27,552 nucleotides of DNA from a virus. Each line of letters opens with the position of its first letter. Positions within the stretch are counted from its first letter, which is position 1. Made by a program: the position numbers and the translations under genes. Under the pieces are notes generated by a model. That model had not been told where the DNA came from. It made no database searches and was given only the letters and a program-made list of their open reading frames with translations. Positions 19,055 through 26,024 of this stretch are shown in pieces. The stretch is from IMG/VR virus record IMGVR_UViG_3300024265_000180, positions 1-27,552 of that record. One strand, written 5' to 3'.

Positions 19055-21082
19055 TCACTCAGGGGGTTGTTGCGACGGTAGTCGCATCTTAAACGTAGGA
19101 CTGACCACTTGGCCATCCTCATCTACAAATGACTGTTCGCTGCGAGATACAGTGCCATCTTGGTGATGTATCTCGATCACAATGGGGGGCAGAGCGGCCG
19201 CCACGGCTCCGACAATGTCGTCTACTTCTGGCGTGATGCCATCGGAGCCGGGATCACCGGGGCGGCCAGGCTGGCCGGGTTCACCAGTGGCGCCTTTTTC
19301 CCCCGGTTCACCCTGCAACCCACGGTCCCCTTGCTCGCCTTTGATGGCGTCAATCTTGGCCGTCAGCGTTGTGATCTGCTGAATGAGCGTGTTGAATTCG
19401 ACTTTAGTGACGTAGATCGATGCGGCCGTGCGAGTTGGCTTCGGTTGCGGTCTTGTTGGCTGTGCAACCCGTCGAGTTGGTTGCGTATAACATGGTTGGC
19501 CGATTTGGCAATTTTGCGTTTGATTGACGTACTTAATGGCAGCGTGTACTTCGCGAAGCGCAGCGCCGTGCGTGCCGTCGGTGCAGCGACGCCCTTCTGA
19601 ATCAATCATCCCGTAATCGTCTCCCCAGCGAACGCCAACCAATTCACCAGATTGATTGAATACCCCGCCGCCGGATTGACCATTGAAGGATCGGACTTTG
19701 AACAAGGCCATCGGTCGGCCGTTGGGAAGTTCAAGCGTGGTTCCTCGGTCAGTGCGTTCTGTATATCGCGACTCTTGAAAGCGAAGTTGCAGCGAACTAT
19801 GCGGGTAGCCAGCCAGTGAAACCGACTCCCCCTCGCTCACTTCCGCCGCTACACTCACCCACGGCACCGGCTGGTCAGTCTTGATAATCGCCAGGTCGTG
19901 TCCCTCTGATCGGTAGATACACCGGCCTGTTGCCGTCGTGCCTGTGGCCGGGTGGCTGACCGTCATCGGCGCACCGGGAGCATCACGCACGACGTGTGCG
20001 TTCGTGATAACGTAGTTGGGGTCGATCGCTGTGCCGCTTGCTTTGGATCGCATCCCGCCACCCTCTGCGACGTAGACGATGTACGATGCCCCATCCGGCG
20101 TCGTCATGCCCGCTGGTTGCTCACCCTGTTCGGTGGCCACTGACGCCACAGCAACCACGTCAGCGGCGGCGTCAGGCTGTAACGATGCAACCCACACATC
20201 ATGCAGGCCAGCGATATCAACGCCATAATGCCGCTCTGTCGCTTCGACCCACTGCCCGTCATCGAGGCCATCTTCAAGGTAAGACACAAAATGACGGCGC
20301 CCCTCTGTCACAGTCTCAGCCTGCCCAATCAGGAACGCCGCAATTGAATATCCCTGTGCGTATAAGGGCATCACATCCGGCGGATACTCCGTCATCGCGT
20401 ACATGCGACTGAGCGGAATCCCGCGACGTGTCCGCAAGAAATGGATCAACGCCGCGTCATGCTTTGTACGTTCGCTAGCGTGTTCAACCGTCGTGCAAGC
20501 CCCTTCGTCGGCCCAGCGTGGCAATGGTTCGCGGAAGTGACTGGCGAAAATTGTGTGCGTCACTTCGTGGGGAATGACGCTATCAAGAATTCGTTGGGGG
20601 CTGCCTTGGACCCGCATATTCCACCTGCCAACGCGGCCACCATCAAATACAAAACGCGTCATGCCACCTGCGCCCATGTTGCCAGCCGTCACTGAGATTG
20701 GGCAGGGTTGCGACCACTGCGCCAGTTCCGCCCCCAACCAGTCGATCGCTAATTCACGTCGGCACGTCTCGGCCGTGTCTGCGACCCTTTGCGCCCACTC
20801 TTGCGATGATGCCGAGACGATGAAGTTAGGCGTGCGAGCCGAGGCGCCCCAACACGGCGCCACCAAACACAGCAGTATGCCAACGGTCGTGATAAGGCGA
20901 GACACCAGCGACGAAGGGTGAACCAAGATGGTATCGCCCATTTCAATCGGCTGGTTGCCGAGCGGTGGAATGTGGAACGCGATCCGTGGGTTGTCGTTGC
21001 AACCATCGCCATCACGCAAGCGGCTCGTGCCTAATTCTCGGGTGCCTTCAATGTGTGGCACGTGTTTGATGACTTCATTCAT
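19055..21082 (-). CDS. Metallopeptidase-trypsin-like protease-collagen fusion, membrane-anchored/secreted (675 aa)
   Basis: Order: about 57 polar residues, a hydrophobic anchor or signal (about 59-80), a gluzincin-type metallopeptidase domain (85-300) with HEVTH at 172-176 and the third ligand in WADEG (E193), then a trypsin-like domain (320-520) with H363 (ITNAHV), D396 (GHDLAII) and S470 (NGQSGGGV). A Thr/Pro-rich linker and coiled coil (about 525-580) lead to a collagen Gly-X-Y stretch (582-615) and a short C-terminal domain. The metallopeptidase part resembles secreted planctomycete proteins. Excellent ribosome-binding site (GTAGGAGGT). A phage-encoded surface or tail-like protease is plausible, but a host-derived gene is equally possible. 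Confidence 0.8.
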   Translation of the reverse strand: MNEVIKHVPHIEGTRELGTSRLRDGDGCNDNPRIAFHIPPLGNQPIEMGDTILVHPSSLVSRLITTVGILLCLVAPCWGASARTPNFIVSASSQEWAQRVADTAETCRRELAIDWLGAELAQWSQPCPISVTAGNMGAGGMTRFVFDGGRVGRWNMRVQGSPQRILDSVIPHEVTHTIFASHFREPLPRWADEGACTTVEHASERTKHDAALIHFLRTRRGIPLSRMYAMTEYPPDVMPLYAQGYSIAAFLIGQAETVTEGRRHFVSYLEDGLDDGQWVEATERHYGVDIAGLHDVWVASLQPDAAADVVAVASVATEQGEQPAGMTTPDGASYIVYVAEGGGMRSKASGTAIDPNYVITNAHVVRDAPGAPMTVSHPATGTTATGRCIYRSEGHDLAIIKTDQPVPWVSVAAEVSEGESVSLAGYPHSSLQLRFQESRYTERTDRGTTLELPNGRPMALFKVRSFNGQSGGGVFNQSGELVGVRWGDDYGMIDSEGRRCTDGTHGAALREVHAAIKYVNQTQNCQIGQPCYTQPTRRVAQPTRPQPKPTRTAASIYVTKVEFNTLIQQITTLTAKIDAIKGEQGDRGLQGEPGEKGATGEPGQPGRPGDPGSDGITPEVDDIVGAVAAALPPIVIEIHHQDGTVSRSEQSFVDEDGQVVSPTFKMRLPSQQPPE

Positions 21083-21224
21083 CGCAGCTACCTCCTACGT
21101 CGTCGTGTTCTGGCAAAAACACCTGTTTTCTCTCCGCCTCGCTGACATCGTCCACTATGGCTCGTGAAAGTTCTTCGAGGCTCATTGCCAGCAATTCTTT
21201 CATAATCGTAGGTGTCTTACTCAT
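21075..21224 (-). CDS. Tiny acidic protein (49 aa)
   Basis: ATG at 21224 overlaps the upstream stop by eight bases, and its TGA overlaps the protease gene's start by eight bases; its last codons contain the protease gene's ribosome-binding site. The protein is helical and acidic (MKELLAMSLEELSRAIVDDVSEAERKQVF). Translation appears to link the membrane-protein genes to the protease gene. Unknown family. Confidence 0.5.
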   Translation of the reverse strand: MSKTPTIMKELLAMSLEELSRAIVDDVSEAERKQVFLPEHDDVGGSCDE

Positions 21225-21330
21225 CGAAGTAGACTCCCAACAAGTACAGCACCACAGCTAAGATGTTAAACGACAAACTGGCGGTGATGATTGAAATCAC
21301 TAGGTTAGTGTATTGGTTTCGACTCAGCAC
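21217..21330 (-). CDS. 37-aa membrane protein
   Basis: The GTG at 21330 is preceded by GGGAGACTGCT, a good ribosome-binding site; the longer frame starting at 21411 is less likely because it would overlap the upstream gene fully. A single hydrophobic helix (about 11-33: ISIITASLSFNILAVVLYLLGVYF) almost fills the protein. It could be a holin-like or regulatory membrane peptide. Its position between a papain-like enzyme and a protease suits a lysis or envelope module; this is inference. Confidence 0.5.
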   Translation of the reverse strand: MLSRNQYTNLVISIITASLSFNILAVVLYLLGVYFDE

Positions 21331-21511
21331 AGCAGTCTCCCTTCGGCGTTTCTTCGTGAGCGGCTGAGCAATTGCATGGCGTGATGCGTTCTCTTGTGCG
21401 ACGCTCAGCATCTCTTTCTAAATGTTCGCCTAGCAATGTGCCGACAAACAACATAGCCAAGCAAGCGCCGATAATGAGCATGTGGTCGATTATATCTTGA
21501 TTCAATTTCAT
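21305..21511 (-). CDS. Small membrane protein with Cys-rich tail (68 aa)
   Basis: The start at 21511 overlaps the stop of the papain-like enzyme gene (ATGA), with AGGA nine bases before. Residues about 11-28 (MLIIGACLAMLFVGTLLG) form one transmembrane helix. A basic/acidic helix and a tail with CNC and CC follow, possibly metal- or disulfide-linked. Candidate holin or spanin-like role from location and size only. No family recognised. Confidence 0.55.
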   Translation of the reverse strand: MKLNQDIIDHMLIIGACLAMLFVGTLLGEHLERDAERRTRERITPCNCSAAHEETPKGDCCAESKPIH

Positions 21512-22122
21512 CCCGGCTGAATCCTCATCGCCCCAGGTATGAACAGCCCGCCACGGTAATGATCGCACGGTTCTGTCGAGTGGCTTGCCAGACCGTCGGT
21601 CGGGTCAATGCCTTGTTGGTTCCACGCACGATCAACCGCATCGGTGCAATACGGCGGATACTTCGATATGGCATTGTCGTCTGTGATCGTCGGGAACAAC
21701 AATCGTAACCCACGCATCCTAGACAGCCCAACGCGGATCACATTCCAGCGACCGTAATCGAGGCCCGTCATATCCCACATTGCATCGGCAGCACGTACGC
21801 CATCGGCTTCGGGCCAGTGCTCCCGATCGACCGGGAACCAAGAGATATGACCGGGATAAATGCTGAGTTGTAACGCGAAGTCGACAGCCCGGACGCCACG
21901 ATATTCGCGCGATTCGAGCAAGATGATGCGGTCTTCGTGAATGTCCGCCATGCCCTCGTGCGAGTACGGGCAGCGGCCATCACGCTGTATTCGGGCGGAC
22001 ATAGCCCCCTCACCCTCAAACAAAAAGGCGTCGCCCGGTCGGATGTACGGGGCAATTTCACTGAGTCGCGGTTCCTGGAGCGGCAACCCAGGCGGCAGCG
22101 CGATGGCCTGTTGGTTACTCAT
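21508..22122 (-). CDS. Papain-like NlpC/P60 (C92/YiiX-type) putative cell-wall enzyme (204 aa)
   Basis: The pattern suits permuted papain-like enzymes: RPGD at 28-31, SHEG with H55 (PYSHEGMADI), E70 in RIILLE, YPGHISWF, then YCTDAV with C159. These residues are the usual catalytic Cys/His and the conserved GD. Family members split peptides or amides in murein or other substrates; for a phage this could be a lysin or tail-associated lysozyme, but planctomycetes use unusual walls, so the substrate is unclear. No signal peptide is seen. The start at 22122 has no good ribosome-binding site, so it may be elsewhere. Confidence 0.6.
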   Translation of the reverse strand: MSNQQAIALPPGLPLQEPRLSEIAPYIRPGDAFLFEGEGAMSARIQRDGRCPYSHEGMADIHEDRIILLESREYRGVRAVDFALQLSIYPGHISWFPVDREHWPEADGVRAADAMWDMTGLDYGRWNVIRVGLSRMRGLRLLFPTITDDNAISKYPPYCTDAVDRAWNQQGIDPTDGLASHSTEPCDHYRGGLFIPGAMRIQPG

Positions 22123-22143
22123 GGGCGCGTTATATCACTGACT

Positions 22144-22434
22144 TCAATCAGCGACAACGCAATTTGTGGACCGCTTGGCTTCGATTGCCCGTCGTGTGCG
22201 ACAGATTACGCACGGGCGGAAATGAACTAAATTGCCGCAACCAGAACAGCGAAACGCCTTTTTGCGATACTCTGGCTCCACATCGATTATCGCTGGTAGC
22301 TCGGCGTCGACTATTTCCCCGCGCAGAATGCGACCGACGACCGTACGGCTTAGGTCGGTTGCTTCGGCAATCTGTCGGTGACTAAGGCCGAGCTTGCGTG
22401 CCTCATGGACACGGCGGATACGTTCGTCTGGCAT
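22144..22434 (-). CDS. HTH plus zinc-ribbon DNA-binding protein (96 aa)
   Basis: Residues about 5-40 (RIRRVHEARKLGLSHRQIAE, then SRTVVGRILRGE) form a resolvase/sigma-like HTH. Residues 63-78 have CSGC...CVIC (C63, C66, C75, C78), a zinc ribbon. Proteins of this build occur frequently in planctomycete genomes and probably regulate transcription or bind DNA sites. The start at 22434 follows GAAGGATCG. Its target is unknown; it lies between the papain-like enzyme gene and the recombination block. Confidence 0.75.
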   Translation of the reverse strand: MPDERIRRVHEARKLGLSHRQIAEATDLSRTVVGRILRGEIVDAELPAIIDVEPEYRKKAFRCSGCGNLVHFRPCVICRTRRAIEAKRSTNCVVAD

Positions 22435-22444
22435 GGTCGATCCT

Positions 22445-22684
22445 TCAGTCAGCCGCCCACAAGAGAAACGCTTCATCCATCACATCGGCGAGCGTGCTTG
22501 ATTCAGCAGTCGTCGGTGGCATCATCATATCGAGGTCACCAGTGTTGATGACCCTGAATCGCGGCTCCGGCAGAGTGCCACCTTTTGAAACTACGTCGAT
22601 AGAAAACTGCAACGGCCCCGACCGCTGGAGCCGTCGCAGTATCACCTCGCATTCATCAATCGCTGCGCGGTCTTGTTCGTTCAT
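22445..22684 (-). CDS. Small protein with RRLQRSGPL motif (79 aa)
   Basis: The start at 22684 overlaps the upstream stop (TAATG). Residues 17-25 are RRLQRSGPL, identical to the motif in the product of 7758-7997 but with different codons. The remainder (LPEPRFRVINTGDLDMMMPP, then an acidic helix) has no known domain. Coupled to the upstream SH3-like gene; role unknown. Confidence 0.55.
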   Translation of the reverse strand: MNEQDRAAIDECEVILRRLQRSGPLQFSIDVVSKGGTLPEPRFRVINTGDLDMMMPPTTAESSTLADVMDEAFLLWAAD

Positions 22685-23040
22685 TAGGGGGTCGCGGGTG
22701 GCACCGGATCGGCTTGCGGTTTTCTATCAGGCTCATCTGAGGGTGGCGCTGTCCGGCGAGCGACATCCGCTTCAAGTGCCTCAGTCTTTGCCGCTTGGCC
22801 CTTTTGGTAGGGCATCCACTCGCACCAACGTGATTCGTCGGGCCTATCATCTTCGGGCTGCAATAACAGGATGTCCGTCAGGGCATGTGCTTCACCTTCA
22901 CTGTCGAATACTCGCAAGTTGACGCGGCGTGAGTTGTATACATGCGTAACGATTGCTGCGAGCGGACCGGTGCTCGGCTCTGGATGATCTCCTTTGCTTG
23001 GCCAATACCAAACAATACGCCCTACGGTTGGTCCAATCAT
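22684..23040 (-). CDS. Small phage protein, SH3-like N-terminus (118 aa)
   Basis: The start at 23040 follows AAGGAGAACCC; an earlier ATG at 23088 would overlap the csrA fusion's stop (ATGA). Residues about 3-55 (TVGRIVWYWPSKGD and on to PLAAIVTHVYNSRRVNLRVFDSEG) match a common short phage domain of unknown function, expected to be an SH3-like barrel. The C-terminal half is acidic and Pro-rich (DEPDRKPQADPVPPATP). Moderately secure as a phage gene. Confidence 0.7.
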   Translation of the reverse strand: MIGPTVGRIVWYWPSKGDHPEPSTGPLAAIVTHVYNSRRVNLRVFDSEGEAHALTDILLLQPEDDRPDESRWCEWMPYQKGQAAKTEALEADVARRTAPPSDEPDRKPQADPVPPATP

Positions 23041-23084
23041 GGGTTCTCCTTGGTCTCGTGACAAATAATAGATACCCCGTTCGT

Positions 23085-23444
23085 TCATGCGGTGGCCGAA
23101 TCACTTGTAGTCAGCATAACCGCGTCGATGCTCGGGTATACATGCCCGTTCCCACAGGTGTCGTTACCGTTTATCCGCCGCTCTCGCACTGCGTACGGAG
23201 CGTAACAATGAGGGCAAAACACCCTGTACTTGGCAGTTGCAGCTTCGTCTACTTCGACAGGCTCAGACTTGGCATCAATCAACTTCTGAATGTCGCCGCG
23301 ATTGATAGGTACATCCGGTGGAGCGTCGATACCAATCCGCACCTTATCGCCGCGAATCGAGAAGACCATGATCGTGATGCCGCCCTTAGCGAAGCCGCCA
23401 TTGATTTCAATCGTTTCACTTTTCTTGCGTGAGAGAATCAGCAT
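23085..23444 (-). CDS. csrA: CsrA domain fused to a zinc ribbon (119 aa)
   Basis: CsrA dimers bind GGA sites in mRNA leaders and block or alter translation. Residues 1-60 are complete CsrA: MLILSRK at 1-7, GITIMVFSI, VRIGI (35-39), AP at 41-42 and INR with R49, which corresponds to the RNA-contact Arg near residue 44. An extra 4-5 residues (GGFAK) are inserted in the first loop. Residues 77-101 add CPHC...CGNGH (C77, C80, C97, H101), a zinc knuckle absent from ordinary CsrA. Start at 23444 with AAAGG nine bases upstream. A phage-encoded post-transcriptional regulator is likely. Confidence 0.85.
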   Translation of the reverse strand: MLILSRKKSETIEINGGFAKGGITIMVFSIRGDKVRIGIDAPPDVPINRGDIQKLIDAKSEPVEVDEAATAKYRVFCPHCYAPYAVRERRINGNDTCGNGHVYPSIDAVMLTTSDSATA

Positions 23445-23489
23445 GGGTGAATCCTTTCGGTTTGAGTAAATCCGTTTGACTATGCCATT

Positions 23490-24380
23490 CTATTCCAAAT
23501 CAGGTGGCAACAATTCGCCCGTCGCTTGGCAACGTTCGGGCGCACGAGCATTCTCGGGCGATTGCGTTGCCGGGACAGTGAGTGCATCGGCCACGGCATC
23601 CGTCTGGCTCTGGCCTTCGATTTCACGTGTGGCGACGTCGACGTCAAAAGGATCGTCGGCACCTTCGATCGTCAGTAGTGGCAACTCGGGAGCGATGCCG
23701 GCCTCTGTCGCACTCTCAAAGCCAAGCACGTTCGTCATTTCGGGCGACTGCGGTAAGAAGTCGGCGAGGATGCGGATTGCCTTTGCTTGCCACATCTCCG
23801 GCTCCCACTTTACCCAAGGTGATGACGGCTTATCCGATCCACGAGACATCGCTTTACGTTTCATTATTTCGCGTTTGGGCACGACAACGAACACCTCGCC
23901 GCCGGTTCTCAAAATAGCCTTTGCCCAGACGCACACCAATGCGCCGGGGTCATCTTCTAGTGTCGCCTTGTGCGCGATGTACTCATTCGATCCCGTGCCT
24001 TTCGAGTAGTTGAACTCGTCGTGTTCGTAGACAACTTCGGCCTCAATCTTGGCGACAAGGCCGGAGCGATACGCCAAAGCGATCATGCCCTGATACTGGA
24101 TGATGAGCGTACAGGTGTTGCCGAATGGCACCAAGGCGAAGTCGCGGCCATTGGGCTCCAGCTTCATCGAAGCCGCTTGCATCACTGCCAAGCCGATCGA
24201 TCGTGGTGTGCAACTGGCCAACTCTGGTGATCGCTCAATGGCGTTCATCACGAACGCACGCCACAAAGCGGGCTCGGCGCCAACCGCCGCCAACCGATCT
24301 TGGATGGTTGGTGATTTGAAGATGACCCCCATCGTCTCCCGAAACTGCCCGACGTTTGCAATCTGTCGATCGCGTGGCAT
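23490..24380 (-). CDS. recT: RecT-family single-strand annealing protein (296 aa)
   Basis: RecT coats and anneals single-stranded DNA in phage recombination. The core motif is intact around residues 61-107: IGLAVMQAASMKLEPNGRDFAL, followed by LIIQYQGMIALAYRSG. Family hallmarks continue with KWEPEMWQAKAIR near 190-210. The last 90 residues are Asp/Glu/Ala-rich and probably disordered, as is common in RecT. AAAGGAGACAGGAC precedes the start at 24380. The partner exonuclease (26021-26962) lies a few genes upstream, giving the typical exonuclease/annealing pair. Confidence 0.9.
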   Translation of the reverse strand: MPRDRQIANVGQFRETMGVIFKSPTIQDRLAAVGAEPALWRAFVMNAIERSPELASCTPRSIGLAVMQAASMKLEPNGRDFALVPFGNTCTLIIQYQGMIALAYRSGLVAKIEAEVVYEHDEFNYSKGTGSNEYIAHKATLEDDPGALVCVWAKAILRTGGEVFVVVPKREIMKRKAMSRGSDKPSSPWVKWEPEMWQAKAIRILADFLPQSPEMTNVLGFESATEAGIAPELPLLTIEGADDPFDVDVATREIEGQSQTDAVADALTVPATQSPENARAPERCQATGELLPPDLE

Positions 24381-24459
24381 TGTCCTGTCTCCTTTGGCTA
24401 CTTGAAGATGCCCCTAATCGCGGTTGTATTTTAGCGTGTCTGCTGGGCAGCGGTCTAGG

Positions 24460-24669
24460 CTAATCACTACGCATATCCGGCTTAAACCACGCGTCATAAA
24501 GCGCCTTCCGCTTGGCGATAGACTCAGGCGACCAATCCCCAAAGACGGGCTCGTACGTCCATTCTTCGCGTTTGGCTTTTCTCGATCGCATTGCCCAGCC
24601 TATACACCAGCCGAGTGCTACCGACGTAAGCGCGACTACGCTGGTCACGCATATTTGAGTCGCTGTCAT
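24460..24669 (-). CDS. Small single-pass membrane protein (69 aa)
   Basis: ATG at 24669 overlaps the upstream stop (ATGA); another ATG at 24678 is equally possible. Residues 5-29 (QICVTSVVALTSVALGWCIGWAM) are a transmembrane helix followed by a basic RSRKAKR stretch, suggesting cytoplasmic C-terminus. The rest is Trp-rich and polar (EEWTYEPVFGDWSPESIAKR). No recognised family; position between recombination genes gives no role. Confidence 0.6.
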   Translation of the reverse strand: MTATQICVTSVVALTSVALGWCIGWAMRSRKAKREEWTYEPVFGDWSPESIAKRKALYDAWFKPDMRSD

Positions 24670-25229
24670 GTCACCCATTCCACGGCGTCGATGACGTCCG
24701 GTTTTAGATTGTGCCTACCTGCGACGGCGACAAAGCCTACTTTTGATACAATCATGGGCCATGTCGCACTTTCGAGGACATCATTCAGGCCTTCGCTACC
24801 GCCGTTCGCCCGATACCGCACCACCGCATCAAACACGGCCTGCAAGCTGGGCTTTTGCGTGACGGGCTTAGTATTTGCCCGACGAGACGCTTCGCGGACT
24901 TCCGCGAATGCGTTGCCGATCTCGTCCTCAACTTCCGCCATACCTTCGACAAACTCTTCGCCGATTGCCGCCAGTTGTTGGCCGCATCGTTTGCGCTCGG
25001 CATCTGGCCCATCAAAGAATTCCACGGCCTCGATCAGTTCGACCTGCATCTTGCAATCTTCTTTCAGCCGCTCGACTTCCGCTTCCAGTTCGGCGACGCG
25101 GTGTTCGTATTTCGCGAACTCACGTTGGTCTGATTCCAGTTCGGCAATGCGTTTCTGCAATCGCTCCGCCGCGTTCCGCCACTCGTTTGCGTGGTTGTGC
25201 ATCTTCGCTTGGTCGTCACTCATCGTCAT
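24666..25229 (-). CDS. Long coiled-coil protein (187 aa)
   Basis: Residues about 15-110 form a strongly charged heptad coiled coil, including RLQKRIAELESDQREFAKYE and VAELEAEVERLKEDCK. The C-terminal 60 residues (VTQKPSLQAVFDAVVRYRANGG, then DVLESATWPMIVSKV) look globular. No known family. ATG starts at 25229 and 25223 are both possible. It overlaps both neighbours and may scaffold phage recombination proteins. Confidence 0.65.
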   Translation of the reverse strand: MTMSDDQAKMHNHANEWRNAAERLQKRIAELESDQREFAKYEHRVAELEAEVERLKEDCKMQVELIEAVEFFDGPDAERKRCGQQLAAIGEEFVEGMAEVEDEIGNAFAEVREASRRANTKPVTQKPSLQAVFDAVVRYRANGGSEGLNDVLESATWPMIVSKVGFVAVAGRHNLKPDVIDAVEWVT

Positions 25230-25527
25230 TCTCGCTTTCGTCTGGCATCACTGCTTCATACGCCACACGATACGCCCCGCCGTAGTCCGGGATATTGTGT
25301 CCCCCGTGCGTCTCCAGGCGATGCACAATCATGCGCAGTGCTGTTTCTAATTCGTCGACTCGGGCACAAACTTCTTGACACAGCGGCGTCGGACACTGGA
25401 TGAAACCGGTGCGTCTCTCCGCAGCGTGGGCAACATGAGCGGCGAAGTTTTTTGTCCATGCTGCCGGTCGCCCGTATTTTTCATCCGGTATTACGATTAG
25501 CTCTGCGACGTTATCGTTGAATTCCAT
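25216..25527 (-). CDS. Hypothetical protein (103 aa)
   Basis: ATG at 25527 lies 11 bases from GGAGGAG; a GTG at 25530 is possible. The first 45 residues look like a small beta region with basic patches (KYGRPAAWTKNFAAHVAHAAERR), followed by two Cys (CPTPLCQEVC) and a helix (ARVDELETALRMIVHRLETHGG). The C-terminus is acidic. No family recognised. Stop overlaps the coiled-coil gene and the start overlaps the upstream gene. Confidence 0.55.
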   Translation of the reverse strand: MEFNDNVAELIVIPDEKYGRPAAWTKNFAAHVAHAAERRTGFIQCPTPLCQEVCARVDELETALRMIVHRLETHGGHNIPDYGGAYRVAYEAVMPDESENDDE

Positions 25528-26024
25528 CACTCAGGCTCCTCCAGCGGGCCGGCCCATTTGCCGGCCATTGTTTCCAGGTCACGCCCAAATGGGGCGTAAC
25601 GCTCCCAGGCAAACAACGCCCCACACACGTCAACAACTTCACACAACATGAATTTGCCATCAAAATACAGAAACCACCCCAGATCGGTCGGCAGTTCGGT
25701 TGTGTAGGTTAGCTTGGTCATGGCTTCCGCCATCCGTGACGTCCCTCCGTTTTCAATGCGGCGTTTGCCTGCTGTCCAGCCGAAATAAAATGCGTACCCT
25801 CGACTACACGCTGGACCACGTTCTGGACCCGTGATTACAAGATGGAGACTACCATCTACTTGACCACCTTTTCCACCGATGACTTCGATCTCCATAGTTA
25901 TATCTCCCTCCCTAAAATAATCATCAATGTGACTTATCATTGGGCCAATAATTTCTGTCTCGTCGGCATCAAGTTCGATTCGGCACTCGGAGCGATCATC
26001 TTCTTGTTTGGCTTGTTCGTTCAT
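25527..26024 (-). CDS. Hypothetical phage protein with C-terminal WAGP-type module (165 aa)
   Basis: AAAGGGAAACG precedes ATG at 26024, which overlaps the exonuclease stop. Residues 1-60 are acidic (ECRIELDADETEIIGPM, then DDYFREGDITMEIEV). The last 60 (LPTDLGWFLYFDGKFMLCEVVDV, then FGRDLETMAGKWAGPLEEPE) resemble short GWYxxx...WAGP domains often found at the C-terminus of phage proteins. Function unknown. Follows the exonuclease directly. Confidence 0.6.
   Translation of the reverse strand: MNEQAKQEDDRSECRIELDADETEIIGPMISHIDDYFREGDITMEIEVIGGKGGQVDGSLHLVITGPERGPACSRGYAFYFGWTAGKRRIENGGTSRMAEAMTKLTYTTELPTDLGWFLYFDGKFMLCEVVDVCGALFAWERYAPFGRDLETMAGKWAGPLEEPE

Noticed and set aside
19182-19382. 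Plus-strand Gly/Pro-rich frame resembling collagen
   Set aside because: It is the antisense of the Gly-X-Y coding stretch, which mirrors codon composition.
24424-25350. Plus-strand frame of 308 codons
   Set aside because: Antisense to the coiled-coil gene; the Ser/Arg/Cys-rich translation has no domain-like pattern and no ribosome-binding site.
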